Shown here in pieces: positions 25,414-33,989 of a stretch of 34,138 bases of DNA. Each line of letters begins with the position of its first letter. Within the stretch, counting starts at the first letter, position 1. Where the stretch lies: contig NZ_WVUD01000042.1 of the NCBI RefSeq assembly GCF_009856865.1, forward strand, positions 1 to 34,138, in the 5' to 3' direction. The translations under genes were made by a program, and so were the position numbers. Source of the DNA: Solidesulfovibrio aerotolerans. Its GTDB lineage: Bacteria; Desulfobacterota; Desulfovibrionia; Desulfovibrionales; Desulfovibrionaceae. The notes under the pieces are model-generated. The model searched no databases and was not told where the DNA came from. It saw nothing but the letters and a program-made list of their open reading frames with translations.

Positions 25414-26178
25414 ATGAAAACACAGCTATCCGCCCTCCGACGCGCCGCCGCGACAACCGCCCTCGCCGCCTTCCTCGCCGCCACCGACGCCCAGGCCGAT
25501 GGCAGCGCCGCCAGCGTCGAATCCGGCGATCTGCTCATCAACCTCATCCTGCTCGGCCTGGCCATGTTCGTCCTCTTTCGGTTCCTCTCCAACCGCTCCA
25601 AAAACAAAAATTCCTCCCAACCCGGCCAGCCGCCCCGCTACATAGACCCCGACAACGATTCGCCGCCGCTCGACCCCACGCCGCCCGGCAAACCCAACAT
25701 GTACACCAATGCCCAGGCCTCGTGGGACCGACTCAAATCGCCGGAGACGTCCCAAACCGCGCCGCCAACCGCCGCGCCCCAGGGCCAGCCCCAAAGCCAG
25801 TCCCAGCCGCAACCCCCAGCCCCCAGCGCGCCAGACGACGAATTTCTGGCCGGTGCTAAAATCGCCTACAGCCGCATCGCCGCCTCCCTCGGCACGCGCG
25901 ATTTTAACGACCTGGGCCACTTCGTCAGCCCAAGCCTGCTCACGCAACTCAAAAACACCCTGCCCGCCACCCCGGCCGGCAAACCGGATATCCTCCTCGT
26001 CGAAGCAACGCTGGCCAGCCACACCGACGACGCCAACCGCACCACCATGGTCGTGGACTACAAAGCCCTGCGCCGCGAACCCGGTGCCAGCCAAAACGCC
26101 GAACGCACCGAACGCTGGACCTTTGCCCGCGACAACGCCACGCCCGGTGCCAACTGGCTGCTGGAAAAAATGGAGTAA
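25414..26178 (+). CDS. Tim44-like domain protein, exported and membrane-anchored
   Basis: 254 residues. A signal-like N-terminus (MKTQLSALRRAAATTALAAF...AQA) is followed by a short spacer and a membrane segment (about residues 42-58, LLINLILLGLAMFVLFRFL). Next comes a Pro/Gln-rich linker (about 70-135), and then a C-terminal Tim44-like domain beginning FLAGAKIAYSRIAASLGTRDF and ending TPGANWLLEKME. The fold (NTF2-like, related to Tim44 and the MRPL45 group) usually binds a membrane or protein partner; the bacterial role is not established. I chose ATG 25414 because GGAG precedes it by eight bases and the signal starts there. It stands alone, convergent with the aminotransferase gene. Confidence 0.75.
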   Translation: MKTQLSALRRAAATTALAAFLAATDAQADGSAASVESGDLLINLILLGLAMFVLFRFLSNRSKNKNSSQPGQPPRYIDPDNDSPPLDPTPPGKPNMYTNAQASWDRLKSPETSQTAPPTAAPQGQPQSQSQPQPPAPSAPDDEFLAGAKIAYSRIAASLGTRDFNDLGHFVSPSLLTQLKNTLPATPAGKPDILLVEATLASHTDDANRTTMVVDYKALRREPGASQNAERTERWTFARDNATPGANWLLEKME

Positions 26179-26204
26179 CGAAAGGGCGGGGCGGGGAGAA
26201 TATT

Positions 26205-26307
26205 GGGGCGCTGCCCCAAACCCCGCTGGGGCTTTGCCCCAGACCCCACCGGGACGCTGTCCCGGACCCTGCCGGGGGGGATCATCCCCCCCGGACCCCC
26301 TGGATGG
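26205..26307 (+). repeat. Tandem hairpin array D1 (four modules, 23-nt period)
   Basis: Begins 26 bases after the Tim44-like stop. Four hairpins start at 26205, 26228, 26251 and 26274, exactly 23 bases apart: GGGGCGCTGCCCC, GGGGCTTTGCCCC, GGGACGCTGTCCC and G7-ATCAT-C7. The 10-base linkers are AAACCCCGCT, AGACCCCACC and GGACCCTGCC; the last hairpin is followed by GGACCCCCTGG. The last module is the same as the core of the dispersed copies. Confidence 0.9.
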
Positions 26308-26400
26308 GGGCGCATAGGGTGGGCGGCAGAAGGGGCTGCTGCGTGGGCGGAAAAATGGGAAGATTTTTGGGCGCGGGAGCGCTTGGCGGCTGCGCCGCGT

Positions 26401-26474
26401 GGGTGGCTGCAATTTGGGCCGCCGACACTCCTCGCGAAGCGCGGGGAGCACGGCGGCCCAAATTGCAGCCACCC
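26401..26474. repeat. Perfect 23-bp inverted repeat IR1
   Basis: The arms 26401-26423 and 26452-26474 are fully complementary around a 28-base loop that itself can fold (CTCC...GGAG). The arm contains CAATTTGGGCCGCC. It has no T-run, so it is not a simple terminator. Confidence 0.9.
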
Positions 26475-26551
26475 GGTTCGCCCGTAAAGACAGGAACAGC
26501 CCGGCCTGCCATGGCCTTGTTCACTTCTGGTCGCTCTTTCTCCAAGCAAAT

Positions 26552-26568
26552 GCGGCCCAAAGGGCCGC
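26552..26568. repeat. Short hairpin between the two long inverted repeats
   Basis: GCGGCCC-aaa-GGGCCGC, a perfect 7-bp stem with a 3-base loop. It shares the GGCC-rich core of its neighbours. Confidence 0.7.
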
Positions 26569-26577
26569 TGGCGAGTT

Positions 26578-26648
26578 GGGGATCGGAATTTGGCCGCTGT
26601 TCCTGGCGCGGCTTCCGCGTCGGGAACAGCGGCCAAATTCCGATCCCC
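26578..26648. repeat. Perfect 26-bp inverted repeat IR2
   Basis: The arms 26578-26603 and 26623-26648 are fully complementary. The 19-base loop carries a further CGCGG-ctt-CCGCG stem, so nearly the whole 71 bases can fold as one rod. The arm contains GAATTTGGCCGC, similar to IR1. Confidence 0.9.
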
Positions 26649-26725
26649 ATTCTTCTCACGCCGACGCCAACACTGCCGCCAACGCCGAACCTCCAACCCG
26701 CTTACCCATCTCCCGCCCCCCAATC

Positions 26726-26837
26726 GGGGGGTCCGGGGGGATCATCCCCCCGGCGGGTGCAGGGCAGAGCCCTGCCGGGTCCGGGCAGAGCCCGGTAAAA
26801 TCCGGGCAGAGCCCGGCGGGGTCTGGGGCAGCGCCCC
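26726..26837 (-). repeat. Tandem hairpin array D2 (five modules, 21-nt period)
   Basis: Minus-strand array beginning directly after the aminotransferase stop. Plus-strand hairpins start at 26825 (GGGGCAGCGCCCC), 26804, 26783 and 26762 (each GGGCAGAGCCC) and 26735 (G6-ATCAT-C6). All four linkers are exactly 10 bases, read on the minus strand as AGACCCCGCC, GGATTTTACC, GGACCCGGCA and TGCACCCGCC. Array order and linker type match D1, in the opposite direction. Confidence 0.9.
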
Positions 26838-26839
26838 AG

Positions 26840-27781
26840 TTAAAACGCCGTCCCGCTCGCCGCGATGTCGGCCTCTATACGTTCCTTGAGCAGCAGCGAC
26901 ACTGGCCCGGGCTGGCCGTTGCCGACGGGAGCGCCGTTGTAGCGCACGATGCTTAAGCAGTCGTTGGTGGTGCCGAGGATAAACATTTCTTTGGCCGTGG
27001 CGATGTCTTCTTCGCGGATGCCGGTAAAGACCACTTCGATTTCGCCATCGAGTAGTTCGATGGCGCGCAGCAGCGTGGTGCCGGTGAGGGCATTGGTCAG
27101 TTCCGGCACGACGAAGCGGCCGGCGGCGTCCACGATGCAGATGTTTTCGGTGGCCCCTTCGGCCAAAAAGCCTTTGTCGTCGTAGCAGACGGGGTAATCT
27201 TCGCCGCGCTGGGTGGCTTCGCGCTTCATGAGCACATTTGGCAGATAGTCGATGGATTTGATGCGGGCGAGGTAGTTTTGTTTGGCCGGGATGGAGGTGC
27301 GAAAGGCGGTGACGCCTTTGGCAAAGGCGGCGGCCGGCCGGGCATGGAAGCCGTAGGCCACGATGGTCAGGCTTGGGGTGGGGCATTCGGCCGGATCGAT
27401 GCCGAAGCCGCCGGGGCCGCGTCCGATGAGCACGCGCACCATGCCGTCGTCAACGCCGCCGGCCCGGCAGACCTCCAGGGTCAGCGCGGCCACTTCCTCC
27501 CAGGAACACGGCGGGGCCAGATGGATGGCTGCGGCCGAGCGTTCCATACGGGTGAAGTGCGGTTCGATCTGATAGAGCCGGCGGCCGAGATATTTGAGCG
27601 TCTCGAAGACGCCGTCGCCCCGGTGCACCAGATGGTCGTCGAGGGGGATGAGCATGAGGCGCGGGTCTTTGCCGATGACGCCGATGCGATGGTCGTAAAA
27701 AGCCAGGACGCCGTCTGCGCCTGGGCGCGGCGCGGCCAGCAGGCGGTCGAGATAGGTCTTGGCGTCAACGATGTCAGCCAT
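26840..27781 (-). CDS. PLP-dependent aminotransferase, class IV (branched-chain / D-amino-acid / ADC-lyase fold)
   Basis: 313 residues. The fold-type IV signature is seen as LDDHLVHRGDGVFETLKY (about 47-64), the PLP lysine in RIKSIDYLPNVLMK (about residue 170), EGATENICIV (phosphate-binding Glu/Asn) and LTGTTLLRAIELL. The gene is compact like branched-chain aminotransferase or aminodeoxychorismate lyase; the sequence alone does not decide the substrate. The leuB and asd genes in the same region favour amino-acid work. AAGGAG precedes the ATG, but the U-run of an intrinsic terminator ends two bases upstream of it, so expression may depend on readthrough. Confidence 0.88.
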   Translation of the reverse strand: MADIVDAKTYLDRLLAAPRPGADGVLAFYDHRIGVIGKDPRLMLIPLDDHLVHRGDGVFETLKYLGRRLYQIEPHFTRMERSAAAIHLAPPCSWEEVAALTLEVCRAGGVDDGMVRVLIGRGPGGFGIDPAECPTPSLTIVAYGFHARPAAAFAKGVTAFRTSIPAKQNYLARIKSIDYLPNVLMKREATQRGEDYPVCYDDKGFLAEGATENICIVDAAGRFVVPELTNALTGTTLLRAIELLDGEIEVVFTGIREEDIATAKEMFILGTTNDCLSIVRYNGAPVGNGQPGPVSLLLKERIEADIAASGTAF

Positions 27782-27797
27782 ATGACGGACTCCTTGT

Positions 27798-27831
27798 AAA
27801 AAAGGGGGAAACGGCGTTACCCGTTTCCCCC
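27798..27831 (-). terminator. Intrinsic terminator touching the aminotransferase ribosome site
   Basis: On the minus strand GGGGGAAACGG (27821-27831) pairs with CCGTTTCCCCC (27804-27814) around a 6-base loop and is followed by six T (27798-27803). It would end asd transcripts. The AAGGAG of the next gene begins only two bases past the T-run. Confidence 0.9.
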
Positions 27832-27870
27832 GCTTGCTCTACTTCCGCCCACCGTCGCGGCAACGCCGCC

Positions 27871-27924
27871 CCCCTTAACCCATGTGGGGGGTCCGGGGGC
27901 CTCAGGCCCCCGGCCGCCGGAGGC
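27871..27924 (-). repeat. Intergenic hairpin repeat, copy E
   Basis: Minus-strand copy 12 bases after the asd stop: GCCTCCGGCGGCC (27912-27924), the stem GGGGGCC-tga-GGCCCCC (27895-27911), GGACCCCCC and GGGTTAAGGGG. It is followed by the CACCGTCGCGG block (27850-27860) shared with copy C. Confidence 0.8.
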
Positions 27925-27935
27925 CTCTTCACCAA

Positions 27936-28961
<1,026 letters not shown>

Positions 28962-29023
28962 ACGATCCTCCGTGCAGCAGTATGTGTACGCCACCGGCGG
29001 CTGGGGGCTAGCGCCCGCAACCC

Positions 29024-29066
29024 GGCCGGGGAGCGCATCCCCCCGGACCCCTGTAGCGAGAAAAAG
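29024..29066 (+). repeat. Degenerate hairpin repeat, copy F
   Basis: GGCCGGGGagcgcatCCCCCCGGACCCC followed by a GAAAAAGTCTT tail keeps the order of the family but has lost the CCTCC head and has a poor stem. The tail abuts the metF stop. Confidence 0.5.
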
Positions 29067-29068
29067 TC

Positions 29069-29941
29069 TTAGTAATCCAGGCCAGAGACAATGGAGAGCA
29101 CGGCCTCGGCCTTATTGAGCGTATAGAGATGCACGCCGGGCGCGCCCCGGGCGATGAGATCTTGAGCCTGTTTGCGGGCATAGGCAATGCCCACTTCTGC
29201 CACGGCAGCCGAGCCACCGGCCGCGTCGGCAGCCTCCAGCTCGGCCATATAGGCCGGCGGCAGACTGGCACCGCACAGCGTTGCGAAGCGCTTGATGCTG
29301 GCCAGGCTTAAAACCGGCAGCACGCCGGGCACGATGGGCACGGTAATGCCGGCGGCTTTGGCCTTGTCCACAAAGGCGAAATACTTGTCATTATCGAAAA
29401 AAAGCTGGGTGACGACAAAATTGCCGCCACGCTCGAGTTTGCCGCACAGATGCGTGAGGTCCGTCTCCGGTGAGGCGGCCTCGGGGTGGCATTCGGGATA
29501 GCCGGCCACGCCCACGCACAGCTGCGGGTACTCCTGGCGGATAAAGGTCACCAGATCGCTGGCGTGCTGGAAATCCTCGGAATCCGGGACGAAATGTTCC
29601 TGGCCTTTGGGCGGATCGCCGCGAAGGGCCAGCACGTTGTCCACGCCTGCCGCGCGCAGGGCGTCTAAAAAACCGCGAATCTTGTCCCGGCTGGCCCCGA
29701 CGCAGGTCAGGTGGGCCATGGGTTCAAGGCCGTAAGCGGTTTTTAAGCGCGAAACGATTTCCAGCGTGTGGGCGTGGGTGCTGCCGCCGGCCCCGTAGGT
29801 GACGGAGACGAACAACGGGCGCACGGGCAACAACTGCTCCACCACGCCGAAAAAGCCTTCCCAGGCCTCCCGCTCTTTGGGCGGGAAAAACTCCAACGAC
29901 ACGAACGGCCGCTTGGCCTCCATCAACTCCCTGATTCGCAC
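29069..29941 (-). CDS. metF: 5,10-Methylenetetrahydrofolate reductase MetF
   Basis: Flavoprotein that reduces methylene-THF to methyl-THF for methionine synthesis, or in the Wood-Ljungdahl methyl branch. The 290-residue TIM-barrel product has VSLEFFPPK at the start, FVSVTYGAGGS, the THF/FAD-site region NVLALRGDPPKG, and TQLFFDNDKYFAFV. I chose GTG 29941 because AAGGAG lies five to six bases upstream and homologues begin RIREL; an ATG lies six codons in. Between it and the upstream mutT gene is a 42-base perfect palindrome (29975-30016), so it is probably transcribed separately from mutT. Confidence 0.95.
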   Translation of the reverse strand: MRIRELMEAKRPFVSLEFFPPKEREAWEGFFGVVEQLLPVRPLFVSVTYGAGGSTHAHTLEIVSRLKTAYGLEPMAHLTCVGASRDKIRGFLDALRAAGVDNVLALRGDPPKGQEHFVPDSEDFQHASDLVTFIRQEYPQLCVGVAGYPECHPEAASPETDLTHLCGKLERGGNFVVTQLFFDNDKYFAFVDKAKAAGITVPIVPGVLPVLSLASIKRFATLCGASLPPAYMAELEAADAAGGSAAVAEVGIAYARKQAQDLIARGAPGVHLYTLNKAEAVLSIVSGLDY

Positions 29942-29974
29942 GCGATCTCCTTGGAGAAGATATGAAGAGAGGAA

Positions 29975-30048
29975 CCGGGGGAAAACCCCTTTTTGCAAAA
30001 AGGGGTTTTCCCCCGGACCCCCTTTCCCTAAAAACTCTTCAAAGGGGG
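29975..30048 (+). repeat. Hairpin repeat, copy G, with a 42-base perfect palindrome
   Basis: The palindrome 29975-30016 is a fully self-complementary run of CCGGGGG, AAAA, CCCC, TTTTT, GC and the mirror. It is followed by a second 8-bp stem, CCCCCTTT (30018-30025) with AAAGGGGG (30041-30048). Order and tail match the dispersed family, but the first stem is far longer than in other copies. It lies 33 bases upstream of the metF start and 40 bases past the mutT stop. Confidence 0.9.
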
Positions 30049-30087
30049 ATTACCACCCTGTGCCACTCCTGTTGGGCGCAGGGAACC

Positions 30088-30492
30088 TCAGCTTTCTTCC
30101 AGTGCTAGCGCGTCCACAATATCGCGGTCCGCTTCCAGAAACGGCCGCAACCGGCCTTCCTGCGGGGTCAGCCATTCCATGTCCTGGCCTTCCAGGGGGA
30201 GCGGCTCCCCGGCAAAGGCCCGGACGTGAAAAAAGTGCAGCTGGACCGAAAGGTGTTCGTAGGAATGCGCTTTTTCGCGGAAAAAGGCAATTGCAGTGGG
30301 CGTAATGCCCAATTCTTCACGCAGTTCCCGGGTGAGCGCCATCTGCGGCGTCTCGCCCGACTCGATCTTGCCGCCGGGGAATTCGTAAGCGCCGGCCATG
30401 GGCTTGCCCTCAGGCCGGCGCACACCCAGATAGCGGCCGTCCTGCCAGATAACGGCCGCCACCACGTCAACGACCTTGCGCCCGTCGCTCAC
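30088..30492 (-). CDS. mutT: Nudix hydrolase, MutT-type (8-oxo-dGTP diphosphatase-like)
   Basis: 134 residues. The Nudix box is complete: Gly41, Glu47, then REL and the EE pair with Gly62 (GX5EX7REUXEEXGU), the metal-binding helix. The surrounding RPEGKPMAGAYEFPGGK is the MutT-type substrate loop. MutT removes 8-oxo-dGTP from the nucleotide pool. Its ATG overlaps the stop of the upstream ABC-F gene by four bases (ATGA), so the pair is coupled. Linked oxidative-damage and translation-rescue functions are a positional observation, not a shown pathway. Confidence 0.9.
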   Translation of the reverse strand: MSDGRKVVDVVAAVIWQDGRYLGVRRPEGKPMAGAYEFPGGKIESGETPQMALTRELREELGITPTAIAFFREKAHSYEHLSVQLHFFHVRAFAGEPLPLEGQDMEWLTPQEGRLRPFLEADRDIVDALALEES

Positions 30493-32474
30493 GCCTCCTC
30501 CACAAGGGCCGCCCGACGGGCTTCCAGATCGGCAATCTCCTCTTCCATGACGGCCATGCGGGCGAGAAGCTCCTCGGCGTCCCGGGACAGCTCGCCGTAC
30601 TCTTTGTTGAGCCGGGCAAAAAGCTCGCGCTGGGCATAGGTCTCGGGATCGGCCATGACGGCCTCGACCTCGGACTGTTTGGTTAAAAGCGCCTCCAACT
30701 CGGCTTCGAGCTTTTCAAAGGCCTCACGCTTGGGCTTGATGTCGCGGTACAGCGCGTTTCGCAGCTCGGCCACCCGGCGCTTGCGCTCCTTGTCCTCCTG
30801 GCGCGAAACCTTCTGGACCGGGGCGCACGCTTCGCCCGCATCGCCCCGGCCGGCCGCAGCCTCGGCCATCTGGGCGGCTTCGTAGGCGGCGTAGCCCTCG
30901 TCATAGACGGTGATACCGTCGGCACCCACGGACCAGACCTCGGCAGCGGCTTCGCGCAGCAGATAGCGGTCGTGGGCGACCATCAAGATGGTGCCGGTAA
31001 ATTCGGCCAAGGCGCGCACCAAGGCTTCGCGGCTTTCCAGATCCAGGTGGTTGGTGGGTTCGTCGAGAATCAGGAAATTGGCCCGGGCCGAAAAAAGCCC
31101 GGCCAAAACGAGGCGCGATTTCTCGCCGCCGGACAACTCGGACACCCGGCGTTCCCAATAGTCTTCGCCCAAGAGAAACAGCCCCAAGGTGGAGCAGCAT
31201 TCCAGGTGGGTGGCCTTGGGGCCGGCCATGCGCCGCATCTCGGCCATGACCATGGCTTCGGTGTTTAAAATCTCGGTCTGGTGCTGGCTGAAATAGCCGA
31301 TCTTGACCCCGGTGCCCAGGACAATGCGGCCGTCCGTCGGCTTGTTCGCCCCGACGATGAGCTTTAACAGCGTGGTCTTGCCTGCGCCGTTGTGCCCGAC
31401 CAGGGCCACCTTCTGGCCCCGGAAGAGCTGAAAGGTCAGCGGCGGCCACAGCGGATCGCGCCCGGGCCAAGCATAGGCCAGATCGGCGGCGGCGCAGACG
31501 GTCTTGTCCGAACGCTCGGGTTCGGGCAGGGAGAAATCCAGGGTGCGGGCGCGCACATCGGGCCGGTCGCCGCGCAGGGCCGAAATCTCTTTATGCAGCT
31601 TGTCCACGGTCTTTAATTTGCTCTGGGCCTGCCTCGCCTTGCTGGCCTTGTAGCGAAAACGGTCGATAAAGACGCTGTGCTGCTTGATCTTATTGTCAAT
31701 GGCCGCGGCTTGGCGCTCCCACTGCTTTTCCATCTCCTCGCGCCAGACGAGAAACTGGGAAAACGATCCCGGCCGCCAGATGGGCTTGGCCTCGCCGAGA
31801 AAGAGCGTGTGGGTGGCCACGCGGTCCAAAAACACCCGGTCGTGGGCCACAAAAATGAGCACGCCGGCAAAGGCGCACAGAAACGACTCCAGCCAGGACA
31901 CGGCTTCAAGATCCAGGTGGTTGGTGGGTTCGTCCAACAGCAGCACATCGGCCCCGGCCGTCAACACCCGGGCCAGCTTGGCCCGCTCGCGCCAGCCGCC
32001 GGACAGCCCGGAAATGGGGCTGTGAAAGTGCTTCTCCTCAAAACCCAGGCCCGACAGGATGGTCTTGGCCCGATGCTCGGGATTATACCCCAGCGCGTGT
32101 TCCATGCTGGCCTGTTCGTGGGACAGGGCGTCCAAGGCGGCGGCGTCGCCGGCGGCCACGGCCGCGTCGTAGCGCACCCAAAATTCCTTCCACGACGGCA
32201 AGGCAGCCATGACCCAGGCTAAAAGCGTCATGCCGAGATCGGCTTCCTCCATCTCCTGGGCCACATAGCCCAGGCGCGCGCCGGTTGACAGCGACACCTT
32301 GCCGCTGTCCGGTTCGGACACGCCGGCTATGAGCTTTAAAAGCGTTGATTTGCCCGCGCCGTTCTGGCCGACAATAGCCAGCCGGGTGCCACCGGGAATC
32401 TCCAAGGAAAAGTCCTTGAAAAGATCCCGACCGGCATAGGCCTTGGAAATATTTTGCAGACTGACTTTGGCCAT
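30489..32474 (-). CDS. ABC-F family ATPase (Uup/YheS-like)
   Basis: 661 residues with two ABC domains and no membrane segment. The first has Walker A GQNGAGKST (residues 37-45), signature LSGGW and LLLDEPTNHLD. The second has GHNGAGKTT, LSGGEKSRL and LILDEPTNHLD. The linker between them (roughly 235-320, rich in Arg, Lys and Gln) is the tRNA-contacting arm of ABC-F proteins, and the C-terminal 120 residues form a charged coiled coil as in Uup. Such proteins bind the ribosome at the E site to rescue stalled translation or protect it from drugs. ATG 32474 has a weak ribosome site. A small GCCGTC/GACGGC hairpin lies in its leader at 32504-32521. Confidence 0.94.
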   Translation of the reverse strand: MAKVSLQNISKAYAGRDLFKDFSLEIPGGTRLAIVGQNGAGKSTLLKLIAGVSEPDSGKVSLSTGARLGYVAQEMEEADLGMTLLAWVMAALPSWKEFWVRYDAAVAAGDAAALDALSHEQASMEHALGYNPEHRAKTILSGLGFEEKHFHSPISGLSGGWRERAKLARVLTAGADVLLLDEPTNHLDLEAVSWLESFLCAFAGVLIFVAHDRVFLDRVATHTLFLGEAKPIWRPGSFSQFLVWREEMEKQWERQAAAIDNKIKQHSVFIDRFRYKASKARQAQSKLKTVDKLHKEISALRGDRPDVRARTLDFSLPEPERSDKTVCAAADLAYAWPGRDPLWPPLTFQLFRGQKVALVGHNGAGKTTLLKLIVGANKPTDGRIVLGTGVKIGYFSQHQTEILNTEAMVMAEMRRMAGPKATHLECCSTLGLFLLGEDYWERRVSELSGGEKSRLVLAGLFSARANFLILDEPTNHLDLESREALVRALAEFTGTILMVAHDRYLLREAAAEVWSVGADGITVYDEGYAAYEAAQMAEAAAGRGDAGEACAPVQKVSRQEDKERKRRVAELRNALYRDIKPKREAFEKLEAELEALLTKQSEVEAVMADPETYAQRELFARLNKEYGELSRDAEELLARMAVMEEEIADLEARRAALVEEA

Positions 32475-32641
32475 GGTGAGTATGTCGCTTCGCTTGCGGC
32501 TTGGCCGTCACAACGGACGGCTCGGTGAAAATCGGTCGCTATCGCGTGGCGTTTGTACGCAAAAAAAGGCAGGAGAACCAGCCCCGGCCAGCCCCCTGCC
32601 CCATTCTATACAACGCACTGAAACCACTGCGAAAAACGAAT

Positions 32642-32693
32642 CTCCCAGAAAGGGAGGGTCCGGGAGGGGCTACCCCCTCCCGGCCGCCGAAGC
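32642..32693 (-). repeat. Intergenic hairpin repeat, copy H
   Basis: Minus-strand copy: head CTTCGGCGGCC (a variant of CCTCC), the stem GGGAGGGG-CTAC-CCCCTCCC (32662-32681) and GGACCCTCCC. It is the second of two minus-strand copies between leuB and the ABC-F gene, and the stem is a mixed G/A variant. Confidence 0.7.
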
Positions 32694-32768
32694 AACGGTG
32701 TTCCCAGTCAAGTTGGGATTACCTCGCCCACGGTTCACAGCGACTGGCCCTTACGTACGAGCAATCAA

Positions 32769-32833
32769 CCCCTTGAAAAAATTCTCCCTTTCAGGGGGTC
32801 CGGGGGGGATGATCCCCCCCGGCCGCCGGAGGC
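32769..32833 (-). repeat. Intergenic hairpin repeat, copy I
   Basis: Minus-strand copy 29 bases after the leuB stop: GCCTCCGGCGGCC (32821-32833), the stem G7-ATGAT-C7 (32802-32820), GGACCCCCTGA, a GAGAATTTTTT loop and TCAAGGGG ending at 32769. It is close to copies B and J in sequence. Confidence 0.85.
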
Positions 32834-32862
32834 TCTTTTGCCTTCTCCCGTCCCTCTTCTCG

Positions 32863-33939
32863 CTACGCCAGGCGCGCGGCGACGAGGTCGCCCATGGCTT
32901 TGCAGCCAACCAGGGTCTTGCCCGGCTCCATAATGTCGCCGGTGCGGTAGCCCTCGGCCAGCACCTTGGCGCAGGCCGCTTCGATGGCCTCGGCCGCAGC
33001 CGTTTCGTTAAAGGAATGCTTGAGCATCATGGCCAGGGACAGGATGGTGGCCAGGGGATTGGCCTTGTCCTGGCCGGCAATGTCCGGGGCCGAACCGTGG
33101 ATCGGCTCGTACAGGCCCGGGTTGGCTTCGCCGAGCGAAGCCGACGGCAGCATGCCGATGGAGCCGGTGATGACCGCCGCCTCGTCCGACAGGATGTCGC
33201 CAAAAAGATTCTCGGTGACGATGACGTCAAACTGCGACGGATCGCGCACGAGCTGCATGGCCGCGTTATCCACATACATGTGCGACAACTCGACGTCCGG
33301 GTAGTCCTTGGCCACTTCAATAACCACCGCCCGCCACAGCCGCGAGACGTCCAGCACGTTGGCCTTGTCCACAGAACACAGCCTGCCGCCGCGCTTTCTC
33401 GCCGTCTCGAAACCGACCTTGGCGATGCGGCGCACCTCGTGCTCGGCATAGATCATGGTATTAAACCCAACCTGCTCGCCCCCGCGCTCCTCGATGCCGC
33501 GCGGTTCGCCAAAATAGGCCCCGCCGGTCAACTCGCGAATGACCATGACGTCGAGTCCCTTGCCGACGATATCGGGACGCAGACAACACGCCGCCGCCAA
33601 CTCCGGGAACAGCTTGGCCGGCCGCAGATTGGCGAAAAGCCCCAAAGCCTTGCGAATGCCAAGAAGGCCCTTCTCCGGGCGGATGGCCGGATCAATGGTG
33701 TCCCACTGGGGACCGCCGACCGCGCCCAACAAGACCGCATCAGCCGCCTTGCAGGCCGCAATCGTCGCCTCAGGCAACGGAGAGCCGGTGGCGTCAATGG
33801 CCGCGCCGCCAATAAGCGCCTGACTATAAGCAAACTCCAACCCAAACTTCTTCCCGACCGTCTCCAGAACCTTCATGGCCTCAGCCACAATCTCCGGCCC
33901 GATCCCGTCCCCCGGCATGACGCATATATTGTAACGCAT
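32863..33939 (-). CDS. leuB: 3-Isopropylmalate dehydrogenase LeuB
   Basis: Oxidises and decarboxylates 3-isopropylmalate to 2-ketoisocaproate in leucine synthesis, using NAD. The 358-residue product has the family signature set: PGDGIGPE at the start, [20 protein letters not shown], the substrate loop [11 protein letters not shown], Lys and Asp in SVDKANVLD, and [27 protein letters not shown] with [22 protein letters not shown] 33939 with GGAAA upstream was chosen; the frame extends 55 codons further but runs through hairpin repeat J and is not coding. It probably has its own promoter in 33940-34138, not recognised. Confidence 0.97.
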   Translation of the reverse strand: MRYNICVMPGDGIGPEIVAEAMKVLETVGKKFGLEFAYSQALIGGAAIDATGSPLPEATIAACKAADAVLLGAVGGPQWDTIDPAIRPEKGLLGIRKALGLFANLRPAKLFPELAAACCLRPDIVGKGLDVMVIRELTGGAYFGEPRGIEERGGEQVGFNTMIYAEHEVRRIAKVGFETARKRGGRLCSVDKANVLDVSRLWRAVVIEVAKDYPDVELSHMYVDNAAMQLVRDPSQFDVIVTENLFGDILSDEAAVITGSIGMLPSASLGEANPGLYEPIHGSAPDIAGQDKANPLATILSLAMMLKHSFNETAAAEAIEAACAKVLAEGYRTGDIMEPGKTLVGCKAMGDLVAARLA

Positions 33940-33989
33940 GGTATTTCCTATAATGGTGCTAAGAAGATACGGAGATAAGAAGGTAAGAT

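Larger units (their letters stand above)
32475..32862. other. Intergenic region between leuB and the ABC-F gene
   Basis: About 390 bases. It holds the leader hairpin GCCGTC-acaacg-GACGGC (32504-32521), hairpin repeats H and I, and no gene. No convincing promoter for the ABC-F gene was found; a T-rich patch on the minus strand at about 32560-32570 is the only candidate area. Confidence 0.4.

Noticed and set aside
26205-26837. CRISPR array at the regularly spaced hairpins
   Set aside because: Units are 21-23 bases of self-complementary sequence with no unique spacers and no cas genes.
30018-30048. CCCCCTTT...AAAGGGGG as an independent terminator of mutT
   Set aside because: No T-run follows on the minus strand; better explained as the second stem of hairpin repeat G.
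32443-33978. Forward open frame of 511 codons opposite leuB
   Set aside because: Antisense to leuB and running through hairpin repeats H and I; leuB motifs are unambiguous.
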